NCBI GenBank assembly: GCA_049976245.1
Contig: JBMFIQ010000003.1
Span: 1 to 64,000 of the forward strand
Length of the DNA stretch: 64,000 nucleotides
Direction: 5' to 3'
From: Microbacter sp049976245
Lineage (GTDB): Bacteria > Bacteroidota > Bacteroidia > Bacteroidales > Paludibacteraceae
Shown: piece by piece, positions 8,933 through 16,449 of the stretch
Layout: every line of letters begins with the position of its first letter
Numbering within the stretch: the stretch's first letter is position 1
Notes under the pieces: model-generated
Databases searched by the model: none
Seen by the model: the letters and a program-made list of their open reading frames with translations, nothing else
What the model was told of the DNA's origin: nothing
Position numbers and translations under genes: made by a program

Positions 8933-10165
8933 TTACAAACTGCGTGCAATTTCTCCGTGGAGTGACATGTCCAGTCCAATCTCTTGTGCTAAAACGGAAA
9001 CTTTGACCGGCACAAACTTGTTGATTGCTTTGAATATGAGCAATGTGAAAAAGAAGGCATAACCAATGGCCAACAGAAGCGCAACACTTTCTTTGAAGAG
9101 CAACAGGCCGTTTCCGCCAAAAAACAACCCGTTGGGAATGGATGGATTAATGGAAGAAGATGCAAAAAGCCCCAGACAGATGGTTCCAATGACGCCTCCC
9201 ATGCCGTGAATGCCCCATACATCGAGCGCATCATCCCATTCTTTGTATTCCTTGAAACGAACGGCAAAGAAGCAGCCAAATGCAGCGATGACCCCGATCA
9301 TGGCTGCTGAACTGATATTGACATATCCCGCTGCCGGTGTTATGGTGGCCAATCCAGCCACTGATCCCGTCATTAATCCGATAAAGGTTGGTTTTTTATT
9401 GCCGGTATGCCACTCTAAAATAAGCCATGTGACGGCTGAAAAGGATGCTGCCATGTCAGTATTGACAAATGCTGCAATGGTAATGGAGTTGACCGCTAAC
9501 TCGCTGCCTGCATTGAATCCATACCAACCAAACCAAAGCAGTGCTGTTCCGATGGCTACCAACGGAATGTTGTTAGGATCTGTTTTCTGATGGCGTTTGC
9601 CTACAAAATAGACAGACGCTAAGGCTGCAAAACCAGCCGTTGCATGTACCGTAATTCCGCCGGCAAAATCGAAAACTCCCCAATGAGCTAATAGTCCTCC
9701 TCCCCAAACCATGTGTACAAAGGGATAATAAACAAAAATCTGCCAAAAAATCAGAAAGAAAACATAGGCTTTGAACGAAACCCGATTGATGAATGCTCCC
9801 GTAATCAAGGCCGGCGTGATGATGGCAAACATCATTTGGTAGGCGATAAATAGGTATTCGGGAAAACGTTTCTCCGGTGAAAAGAGCGTAGAAGGCGTGA
9901 TGCCGTGATAAAACATTTTGTCAAGATTTCCAATGATGCCGTACAAATCATTCCCTTGTTCCATGTTTCCGCTAAAACAAAGCGAATATCCAAAAGCAAA
10001 CCAAATGACTGAGGTGATTCCCATTGAAACAAAACTTTGCATCATAATGTTGAGAATGCTTTTCTTATACCCGAGTCCACCATAAAAAAAGGCCAGTCCG
10101 GGTGTCATGAGCATCACCAAACTGGTAGCTAAAACCATGAATGTTGTCAATCCTGTGTCAAACAT
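8933..10165 (-). CDS. amt: Ammonium transporter, Amt/MEP/Rh family
   Basis: The 410-residue polytopic protein conducts ammonium or ammonia across the inner membrane. Family hallmarks are the N-terminal segment ending PGLAFFYGGLGYKK, the HATAGFAAL pore-histidine region, WYGFNAGSE, DVWGIHGMGGVIGT with the second pore histidine, and the cytoplasmic tail GLDMSLHGE. The ORF could extend to 10198, but the TATCTTTG box of its promoter (10196-10203) overlaps that extension, so I start at the ATG at 10165. No signal peptide precedes helix 1. The usual glnK/PII gene is not adjacent. Glutamine synthetase is also in the window but about 24 kb away, so no operon links them. Confidence 0.95.
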   Translation of the reverse strand: MFDTGLTTFMVLATSLVMLMTPGLAFFYGGLGYKKSILNIMMQSFVSMGITSVIWFAFGYSLCFSGNMEQGNDLYGIIGNLDKMFYHGITPSTLFSPEKRFPEYLFIAYQMMFAIITPALITGAFINRVSFKAYVFFLIFWQIFVYYPFVHMVWGGGLLAHWGVFDFAGGITVHATAGFAALASVYFVGKRHQKTDPNNIPLVAIGTALLWFGWYGFNAGSELAVNSITIAAFVNTDMAASFSAVTWLILEWHTGNKKPTFIGLMTGSVAGLATITPAAGYVNISSAAMIGVIAAFGCFFAVRFKEYKEWDDALDVWGIHGMGGVIGTICLGLFASSSINPSIPNGLFFGGNGLLLFKESVALLLAIGYAFFFTLLIFKAINKFVPVKVSVLAQEIGLDMSLHGEIARSL

Positions 10166-10195
10166 ACCTTTGTTTTTTATGTTACATTGATGCTG

Positions 10196-10203
10196 CAAAG
10201 ATA
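10196..10203 (-). promoter_or_regulatory. Promoter -7 box of amt
   Basis: The minus strand reads TATCTTTG here, about 30 nt before the ATG at 10165. There is no well-spaced TTTG upstream (nearest about 23 nt away), so the promoter may need an activator. Confidence 0.55.
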
Positions 10204-10306
10204 TTTATTTTTCCTGGATGTACAATCAAAAATTAGCTTGTATTTTATTTTTACATTCTTTTTAAATGGGTAATATCGAATAAAAACATTATTTTAATGC
10301 TAAATA

Positions 10307-10314
10307 CCCCCCCC
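10307..10314. other. Homopolymeric C8 tract in the region upstream of amt
   Basis: Eight consecutive Cs lie in otherwise AT-rich DNA about 105 bp upstream of the amt -7 box. Such tracts can slip during replication; an effect on amt is speculation. Confidence 0.3.
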
Positions 10315-10454
10315 AAAATAATAGCTAATGTCTTTTTTTATTATAGAAATTACTTTTGTTTGGATGTTGCGTTTTGAGCAAAAAAAACGTTCAATTTGTT
10401 TTTCTTGCATGGTCAATAGATCGTAGATTGGCTGTCGCCAATCGGAGGTAACCC

Positions 10455-10551
10455 CAAATACATGTACAATGGTTTCCTCCCAACACAAAATACATCACCA
10501 AAAACCGTTTTCTCGAAGACGCAAATACATGTACAATGGTTTCCTCCCAAC
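10455..10551. repeat. Two exact 30-bp direct repeats with a 37-bp spacer, CRISPR-like
   Basis: The same 30 bases occur at 10455-10484 and 10522-10551, beginning CAAATACATGTACAATGG and ending TTTCCTCCCAAC, with identity ending exactly at both edges. The intervening 37 bp is unrelated. A 30/37 layout with repeat ends CAA/AAC (GTTG when read on the minus strand) fits CRISPR geometry, but there are only two units and no cas gene in the window. A perfect 7-bp hairpin GATTGGC-TGTC-GCCAATC lies just to the left (10426-10443). A paired operator upstream of amt is an alternative. Confidence 0.5.
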
Positions 10552-10635
10552 GGGAGCAATCCAAAATAGACCTATCATTTGTTTTCGTTAAATAGGGTGT
10601 GCTTTTGACAATAAATGATGTATGTCCAATCATGA

Positions 10636-10678
10636 CAAAAAAGAAAAGCCTCAATGGGAAATTGTTTCTCATTGAGGC
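10636..10678 (-). terminator. Intrinsic terminator of the propeller gene
   Basis: GCCTCAATG (10648-10656) pairs with CATTGAGGC (10670-10678). On the minus strand a T-rich tract follows. Confidence 0.75.
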
Positions 10679-10708
10679 CATCGAAGAAAGCATGTTTAGT
10701 TGAGCCTT

Positions 10709-11725
10709 TTAACGAACAGGTTCAAGCACCAATACTTGGAATGTGTTTGGTTTCACGGGACGTCGTCCTTCGCCCGGTTCAAATTCGGCAACCGAAAGAT
10801 ACAAACGGCCTGTTTTGTCATTGACGGCAATGGTGCGCGCTCCTGCTTGAGTAGCCATGGTGTTGCTTACTTTAAATTGATTGGGTGTTTCTTCGCTTAC
10901 AACTGTAATGGTGCCTTCGCCATTGGACGAAATGACTCGTTGATGCAACGGATCAAAAACTACGCCATCGCAATGTTTGCCAATGGGCAACGAGGTGATG
11001 ATTTTCCCGTTGAGCAGGTTGAGTACCATCATTTTTTGATTGCTGCATACCGAAAAAAGTCGATGATGCTTTACATCAATAGCCAAACCGGAAGGTTCTT
11101 CACCAGGTGCAATGGGCCATTCGTGATCGATCTTCCATGTTTTTGCGTTGATTTCGATGACACTATTTTTGGTTTCGATGTTGTTGTAAATATGTCCTGC
11201 TCCGTCGGTTTGGGCAAATTCGGGTTTCCCTGGAAGAGAAATGGTGGTGATCACCCGATTGTTTTTGGCATCAATTACGGTAGCATTAGAACTGCCTCCG
11301 TTGAAAGTGAGCACACATTGAGAAAAAGGATCGTATAAAATGGCATCCGGATTTTTGCCTGTCACCGGAATTTTTTCCATTGTTTTGAGTGTTGTCAAAT
11401 TGAACACGGTGACAGAGGAATCTTTCCCGTTGGAAATAAATCCTTTATTCAGATCGTAGGCAAAAGTAATTCCGTGAACTCCGGGCGTGTTTGGAATGAT
11501 GGCAATCGGCCGATTGGTCTTTAAATCAACAACATTGACCTGATTGGAATGAGAAACAAACAGCCGTTGCTGTTGTGCATCAACGGATAAATAATCCCAT
11601 CCTCCATCACCCGACAAAGCAATGCGTTGTATGATTCGGTATGAGATTGGGTTCGATTGAGCATTTGCAATCAAAGAAATGCACCACATGAAGATGAGTG
11701 CCGAGATGATTCGCTGATGGTTCAT
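10709..11725 (-). CDS. Secreted YVTN/YncE-type beta-propeller protein
   Basis: The 338-residue product has a signal peptide ending near ANAQSN and then repeated blades of about 40 residues with patterns such as QQRLFVSHSNQVNVVDLKT, NKGFISNGKDSSVTVFNL and HHRLFSVCSNQKMMVLNL. These blades match the YVTN/YncE seven-bladed propeller family, whose members are periplasmic or surface proteins of mostly unknown binding role. No catalytic motif is apparent. It stands alone with its own terminator; the AlkD-like gene lies 70 bp upstream on the same strand. Fold class is well supported, function is not. Confidence 0.85.
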   Translation of the reverse strand: MNHQRIISALIFMWCISLIANAQSNPISYRIIQRIALSGDGGWDYLSVDAQQQRLFVSHSNQVNVVDLKTNRPIAIIPNTPGVHGITFAYDLNKGFISNGKDSSVTVFNLTTLKTMEKIPVTGKNPDAILYDPFSQCVLTFNGGSSNATVIDAKNNRVITTISLPGKPEFAQTDGAGHIYNNIETKNSVIEINAKTWKIDHEWPIAPGEEPSGLAIDVKHHRLFSVCSNQKMMVLNLLNGKIITSLPIGKHCDGVVFDPLHQRVISSNGEGTITVVSEETPNQFKVSNTMATQAGARTIAVNDKTGRLYLSVAEFEPGEGRRPVKPNTFQVLVLEPVR

Positions 11726-11795
11726 AGTAGGCTGGGTTTAGAGTGAATAAAGAGATATTTGAATTATCATCGCAAGAGGTTTTGTTTTGAGGATG

Positions 11796-12488
11796 TTAAA
11801 TATTATAACGGTATTGCAAGTCCGTTGAAACTTCTTCGAAAATGTAACGTTGATGTATTTTTTCGGATTGTTGCAACGGCTTGATTTTCGACAAAATCAT
11901 TTTAGCTGTCTCTTTCGATTGAAGGCCTCTTTTTTTTAGATATACCGTGACAGCCCAATATATTTCATATTTATCATTGTCAAGCAGTTCCCATGTCTGC
12001 CCATCGACGAGCGCAATGATGTCCGCTGCAAGTCGGTTCAATGCATACGCAGCGGTTAATATGCTGATCGTTACATCCCAATGGTTCGATGAATGCAAGT
12101 TGTCGAAAATGATTCTTTCGACTTCGGGACTTTGTGAGAATAAAAGCCGTGCTCCCTGTTCAGCCAATTCAATGTTTTGTATTTGCGACATCCATGCCAT
12201 GGTTTTGGTGGCGCTCATTTCACAGGGTGGATAAAGCATGAAGGCCAACAGCATGGTTTCACGGATGGATTCATCCCAAAGACGTTGGGCTAAAGGCGCT
12301 TCATGGGGTAACGAATTGGCAAAATGCTTTAACTCAGGAATGGGTACACCAAAGCTTTTTTTGTACAAAACACCTTTGTCGGCAATGCTTTTAGCAATGA
12401 TGCCGTTTTGATGAACAAAGATGCTGTTTTTAATGGAAGCCACTTGTTGATCGAGATTGGGAGGCAATATTTGGAATGAACTACTCAT
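11796..12488 (-). CDS. AlkD-like DNA alkylation repair family protein
   Basis: The 230-residue, helix-rich product has the HEAT-like repeat pattern of the DNA alkylation repair (AlkC/AlkD) family, with YKKSFGVPIPELKHFA near residue 45, LWDESIRETMLLAFML (about 70-85) and NHWDVTISIL (about 135). Members can excise alkylated bases without base flipping, while other branches bind DNA only. Essential AlkD residues cannot be confirmed without an alignment. It reads away from the divergent tRNA-His gene, with 100 bp between them, and may share a transcript with the downstream propeller gene. Confidence 0.7.
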   Translation of the reverse strand: MSSSFQILPPNLDQQVASIKNSIFVHQNGIIAKSIADKGVLYKKSFGVPIPELKHFANSLPHEAPLAQRLWDESIRETMLLAFMLYPPCEMSATKTMAWMSQIQNIELAEQGARLLFSQSPEVERIIFDNLHSSNHWDVTISILTAAYALNRLAADIIALVDGQTWELLDNDKYEIYWAVTVYLKKRGLQSKETAKMILSKIKPLQQSEKIHQRYIFEEVSTDLQYRYNI

Positions 12489-12541
12489 AGTTGGTTAACT
12501 TAAAAGTGACTACGAATGTAGCTGTTTTTTTTGAAAAAAAA

Positions 12542-12573
12542 TTTGCTACATATCAATATTTATCGTATTTTTG
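12542..12573 (+). promoter_or_regulatory. Promoter of tRNA-His
   Basis: TTTG (12542-12545), a 20-nt spacer and TATTTTTG (12566-12573) fit the Bacteroidota consensus. The box ends 15 nt before the tRNA. Confidence 0.65.
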
Positions 12574-12588
12574 CATCGTAAATAAACG

Positions 12589-12664
12589 GTGGCTGTAGCT
12601 CAGTTGGTTAGAGTAGTGGATTGTGGTTCCATTGGTCGTGGGTTCGAATCCCATCTGCCACCCA
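12589..12664 (+). tRNA. tRNA-His (GTG)
   Basis: The sequence folds as a cloverleaf: acceptor GTGGCTG with CTGCCAC (one T-T mismatch), D-arm GCTCAGTTGGTTAGAGT, anticodon stem GTGGA/TCCAT around loop TTGTGGT (anticodon GTG), and T-arm GTGGG-TTCGAAT-CCCAT. The extra G just before (12588) can serve as the G-1 that is specific to tRNA-His, pairing with C at 12662. The 3' CCA is not fully encoded in that register. It has its own promoter and terminator. Confidence 0.97.
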
Positions 12665-12670
12665 AAAATG

Positions 12671-12708
12671 AAAAAGAGGCTTTCCTTAACACGGTGAGCC
12701 TCTTTTTT
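12671..12708. terminator. Bidirectional terminator between tRNA-His and the DUF5723 gene
   Basis: AAAAAGAGGCT (12671-12681) pairs with AGCCTCTTTTT (12697-12707), with A and T runs on both sides. It serves the tRNA on the plus strand and the convergent gene on the minus strand. Confidence 0.8.
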
Positions 12709-12718
12709 GTGTTTGATA

Positions 12719-14191
12719 TCAATTCATTATGATTGGAGGTGACGACACGGCAGGTTCTTCCTTTTTTTCGTTTTCTTCGTTCTGTTCTTCAATCTTCTGT
12801 TTGTGTCGTGCTATATCTGCTTTTTTTTTATGACCGAAAGTCAATGCAATGCCCAATTGAACATTAACATATTTCGATTTGTAGGGATATCCGTCTTTGG
12901 TAAAGTAAAGCGGAAGATAATCGGTGAGTACAAAAAAGTTGACAGGGCCGGCAATGGCATTCAATCCTAACCCAATGGTTCCAAAATTTCCATTGAGTAA
13001 AGAGTAACTCAACGAGGCATTGAAACAATAAAACGGTCGAAAATTGGCCGAAACGGTCACGTCATTGTAGAGTGCGGCTCCTCCAAAGGCGTTTTGCCAT
13101 AAAATCCCAAAATTGAATTTTTCATTGGGTACACTGTAATCAACACCAAATCTGAATTTTCCGGCCAGTGCGGTTGTGTAACCATTTCCGTTTTTGGTGT
13201 AGGTAAATGCACTTTTCACGGAGTCGCCGAGTTGATCGCTGAAGGTTGGATTGCTTTGATTGAGCGTTACATTCATGCCTGAGAAAGAGATGGTATTGAT
13301 CATTTGGGCTTCCCAACTGCTTTTATACCAATGAATAAAACCAATATCGGTTAATGCGCCGGAAATATGGATTTGATCTGTGAGGGCATAATCCATTCCC
13401 ATGTCAAATCCCATTCCAAAACCTACAATCTTGCCCCAACCTTTTTTATCCGTTTGACTGAAATTTGGGGTGCCGTCACTGTTTTGAGCGATGTCAAAAG
13501 GAGTGGTGATGTGCGCATTTCCACTGCCGTACAATTGAATGATTTGTCGGTTGACGCTTAATTGAAATTGATTGAATGAGGCATCAGCATGCATTTGTCC
13601 AAATAATGCTTTGACTTTTAAGCCGATGCTGAATTTGTCGCTAACTTGTCGCGCATAACCGAAAGCAGTCTCCAAATATGCTGATTCGTCTGTGCCTAAG
13701 GTGTGCAAGTCAAAAAAATTGGTGTTGATCGTGTCGGGTGTCCCTTTCAACAGGAGCGACAACAATCCTTTTGGGACATTGACGTTGCTGTTGATCTGTC
13801 CGTTGATGCCAAAGGTGAAATAATTCTTCTTTACTTTGATGCCGATGCCAAAACGATTGATGCGGTTTTGTTCCGTCACGTTGGTGGTTGATTGTAAATG
13901 ATTGAGAAAAGGATCAGGATTGGCATCGGGATGAAAGGCGGTGATGGTTTTCCCGTTGTCGGATAATAATAAATTGTTTAGAGAAAAGGAATTGTTTCCG
14001 GCCAAAACGGATATTCCCGAAATGACAGGCAGTTCGAGGTAAAATGATTGTGACGGAATGAATGCAGGATTAAGCATGTTTCGTGATGGAACATTTTCCA
14101 TGAAATACAACGTATTGGTTTGTGCCGATGTGCGAGCAGCCATGGTCACAAGGACAATCCATAACGCTGAAATTGCAATGGTTGATTTCAC
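12719..14191 (-). CDS. DUF5723-type outer-membrane barrel protein
   Basis: The 490-residue product has a signal peptide (VKSTIAISALW...TSAQT), the DUF5723 opening YFMENVPSRNMLNPAF, and repeated amphipathic beta strands such as FGIGIKVKKNYFTFGING. It ends in a charged EEQNEENEKKEEP tail. The function of DUF5723 is not known; location in the outer membrane is inferred from strand pattern. The frame stays open to 14287, but that extension is a repeat copy (14189-14275). I therefore start at the GTG at 14191, the exact position where other copies supply an ATG. The lipoprotein gene 170 bp upstream on the same strand is a likely partner. Confidence 0.8.
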   Translation of the reverse strand: MKSTIAISALWIVLVTMAARTSAQTNTLYFMENVPSRNMLNPAFIPSQSFYLELPVISGISVLAGNNSFSLNNLLLSDNGKTITAFHPDANPDPFLNHLQSTTNVTEQNRINRFGIGIKVKKNYFTFGINGQINSNVNVPKGLLSLLLKGTPDTINTNFFDLHTLGTDESAYLETAFGYARQVSDKFSIGLKVKALFGQMHADASFNQFQLSVNRQIIQLYGSGNAHITTPFDIAQNSDGTPNFSQTDKKGWGKIVGFGMGFDMGMDYALTDQIHISGALTDIGFIHWYKSSWEAQMINTISFSGMNVTLNQSNPTFSDQLGDSVKSAFTYTKNGNGYTTALAGKFRFGVDYSVPNEKFNFGILWQNAFGGAALYNDVTVSANFRPFYCFNASLSYSLLNGNFGTIGLGLNAIAGPVNFFVLTDYLPLYFTKDGYPYKSKYVNVQLGIALTFGHKKKADIARHKQKIEEQNEENEKKEEPAVSSPPIIMN

Positions 14192-14275
14192 ACGTCTATT
14201 TTTAACACTTAGGTCGTATGGAATTCGCAAAAAAGTCATTCTCTTGAGCATAATTTTTTTTATGGCTCGTTTCAT
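14189..14275 (-). repeat. Start-codon repeat, copy B
   Basis: On the minus strand it begins ATGAAACGAGCCATAAAAA and ends AATAGACGTGTGAAA, with GTG in place of the usual terminal ATG. That GTG is the best start of the DUF5723 gene. This copy has lost the stop codons of the others, so it reads in frame into the gene and falsely lengthens the ORF. Confidence 0.85.
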
Positions 14276-14361
14276 GGGATTCTGCAATTTGTGGTGATGA
14301 AAATAATGAGTGATGATGATGTTTGGTAACCCAATTTTTAGCCAATATTTATTGTTTTTCT

Positions 14362-16023
14362 TCAGTGAGTGTAAGAAATGCCTTTGGCGTAAGCCCCAAT
14401 TTTGACGTCCACAAAGTTGAATTTGTTTAAGGTTAAATGCGATTGTAAATCAGCTCCTTTAATGACGTAGGTAAATTGAATGTATTGTGCCGTTTTTAGA
14501 TCATTGTAAGAGAAAGGAACGGAGAATAACTGTTCTTGTGTTTTGCTTGTTTCCGAAATGGTGCCATCGGAGTTTAACGGGATGGTTTCTTTTAAGTTCA
14601 CTTGATAGGGATTTCCTATTGGGTTGTTGGCACTTCCAACGAGGGTAACCATCAAATTGATTTGTGCCGACGTGTAATTGGTGGCCGAGAGCAATATTTC
14701 GGTTTGTTTGGCATTCGATTTTTGGAGAAAATCCGTCAATGAAGAGGGAATGTTCACCGTATTGTGAAACATGATGTTGCTTCCAGGATTGAACGCAAGG
14801 GGAATGGTGATGTAAGGTGTAATGATGAAGGTGTCGTTTTTTAAGACAAATTGTTGTGCAACAATGGTGTCAGTGCGGGTATAACCTCGAAATGTCAGCG
14901 ACAAGGTATTGATTCCGGGTAAGGTGAAAAGTTTATCAAGTTGTCCATTGTTTTTGTCGAAAAGGATGTTGTTTTGAGCCCATGAACCAATCTTCTCAGG
15001 AATATTGTATAAAGGAAAGACACAAGAGTGAGATCCATTTTTGAAAATGGCTGATAAGGTGTTTCCGGGTTGTTGATTGTTATAACTGATGAGGCTGTCC
15101 ACTTCAAAATCCAACGGAATGCGGGCATTGGTTCGCATGTTCAATCGTATTTGTGGGTTGGAGAAAGGCAACGTGCTGCTCGGTAAAATGTATTGATTGA
15201 TAAAACTCATGTCAATCTGTTGAGTCTGAGTTGGCACCTGAAGTGAGAATTGTCCATACATGGCTGTAAAATCGATGTTCGAAATGGCCAGATCATCGTT
15301 GAAATAGGAGTTGCTCGTAAGGGTAATGTCACTTGCGGGACTCAATTCCTGCAAAAGCACTTTGAAATGGACCATTCCGTTTTGGTCAGGGCGTGCCGTG
15401 AAATGTGAAAACGTAAAGGAGAGTGTCTGGTTGTTAAGCGAATTCCCATTATATTGTTGCACAATGTTGGCGGGTTGAATGTTTTCAAAAGATGCAGGGT
15501 CGGGAATGACGGTGAGTTTTAGTTGATTGTTGTTGAAATTGATGTTGTTGGCAAACGAGATCTTGAACGTGGCCTGTTTGACCAATATACTGTCTAACTG
15601 ATTGATGTTGTTGGTAGAAAGTTCATGAAGGTCAAAATAAACATCTTCCACTTCGGTCAAGGCCGCATTCACCGTATTGATGTCCGCTTGTCCTGTGAAT
15701 CCGTGAAAATTAACGTTCTGTGAAATTTTTACGTCATTGATTGGAATGTTCAGATCAACTAAATAGGGATCATTTGGCTGATAATAAATAATGAGATTAC
15801 CTGAAGCATCACTGGTTATGTTGGTGGATTGAACGTAGTCGAGAAACTGTTGCAAAGTTACCGTTGATTTGGCAATTGGGAAAATCAATGAAGCATTTGT
15901 CCCGATGGTTTTGTCTAAATTGTTGAGTGAAATGTCATTTTGAACGCATGATTGGAACATCGGCACCGTCATCAACAGCGCAAGTAAACCGAAAAAAATA
16001 TGTTTCTTATTTAAAGGGTTCAT
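14362..16023 (-). CDS. Unrecognised large lipoprotein
   Basis: The 553-residue product has a lipoprotein signal with lipobox FQSC (Cys about residue 26), followed by VQNDISLNNLDKTIG. The rest is rich in Asn, Thr, Ser and Ile with alternating hydrophobics, suggesting a beta-sandwich surface protein. I do not recognise a family. Its ATG is the last ATG of repeat copy C, so its whole leader consists of two tandem repeats preceded by a TATCTTTG box at 16265-16272. The next gene downstream is the DUF5723 barrel. Together they may form a lipoprotein and outer-membrane pair; this is inference from order only. Confidence 0.75.
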   Translation of the reverse strand: MNPLNKKHIFFGLLALLMTVPMFQSCVQNDISLNNLDKTIGTNASLIFPIAKSTVTLQQFLDYVQSTNITSDASGNLIIYYQPNDPYLVDLNIPINDVKISQNVNFHGFTGQADINTVNAALTEVEDVYFDLHELSTNNINQLDSILVKQATFKISFANNINFNNNQLKLTVIPDPASFENIQPANIVQQYNGNSLNNQTLSFTFSHFTARPDQNGMVHFKVLLQELSPASDITLTSNSYFNDDLAISNIDFTAMYGQFSLQVPTQTQQIDMSFINQYILPSSTLPFSNPQIRLNMRTNARIPLDFEVDSLISYNNQQPGNTLSAIFKNGSHSCVFPLYNIPEKIGSWAQNNILFDKNNGQLDKLFTLPGINTLSLTFRGYTRTDTIVAQQFVLKNDTFIITPYITIPLAFNPGSNIMFHNTVNIPSSLTDFLQKSNAKQTEILLSATNYTSAQINLMVTLVGSANNPIGNPYQVNLKETIPLNSDGTISETSKTQEQLFSVPFSYNDLKTAQYIQFTYVIKGADLQSHLTLNKFNFVDVKIGAYAKGISYTH

Positions 16024-16109
16024 ACGTCTATTTTTTTAACACTAAGAATGTGTTGAACTTGTCAAATAGTTATTTTATTGAGCATAAGTCTTTTTATGTC
16101 TCGTTTCAT
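16021..16109 (-). repeat. Start-codon repeat, copy C (proximal of tandem)
   Basis: On the minus strand it begins ATGAAACGAGAC and ends AATAGACGTATGAAC, where the ATG is the start codon of the lipoprotein gene. It shares ATGAA at 16105-16109 with copy D, so the two units are fused end to end. Confidence 0.85.
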
Positions 16110-16201
16110 ACGTCTATTTTTATTTTTAACGCTAAGGTTGTTTGGAACTCGCCAAAATAGTCATACGCTTAAGCATAAGCTCTTTTTATGGCTATTTTCA
16201 T
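16107..16201 (-). repeat. Start-codon repeat, copy D (distal of tandem)
   Basis: It begins ATGAAAATAGCC, includes the hairpin TATGCTTAAGCGTA region and GGCGAGTTCCAAAC, and ends GACGTATGAAA at the junction with copy C. C and D differ at many positions, so the duplication is old or they inserted separately. Confidence 0.85.
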
Positions 16202-16264
16202 AAATCAATGGATGTTTTAACCAAACATGAAAAGTGGTTTGTAAAAACGACCATAAATTTTGCA

Positions 16265-16272
16265 CAAAGATA
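16265..16272 (-). promoter_or_regulatory. Promoter -7 box for the lipoprotein gene
   Basis: The minus strand reads TATCTTTG here. Transcription from it would run through repeat copies D and C into the ATG at 16023, giving a 5' UTR of about 235 nt made mostly of repeat. Confidence 0.5.
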
Positions 16273-16449
16273 ATATCTTTTTGGGCAAAATGTTTCAAAC
16301 CATTAAAAACAGGCGTTTTTAATGTCATTTTGGTAAATAATTCAGAAATTAACGGATCAAAATGTTATTTTTAATTTTTGTTTTATGAGTAGAAAAATTA
16401 AATTCAATTTTGATCGTCAGAAAAGATCCATGAAAGTTTTTGGAAAGAT

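Noticed and set aside
9210..9590. 126-codon ORF antisense to amt
   Set aside because: It lies wholly opposite a well-supported transporter gene and is rich in Ala, Pro and Met as an antisense artefact.
10166..10198. Longer N-terminus for amt (MQHQCNIKNKG...)
   Set aside because: The promoter -7 box overlaps it and Amt proteins align from MFDTGLTTF.
10455..10551. Calling this a true CRISPR array
   Set aside because: Only two repeats and one spacer with no cas gene; reported as a repeat and a finding only.
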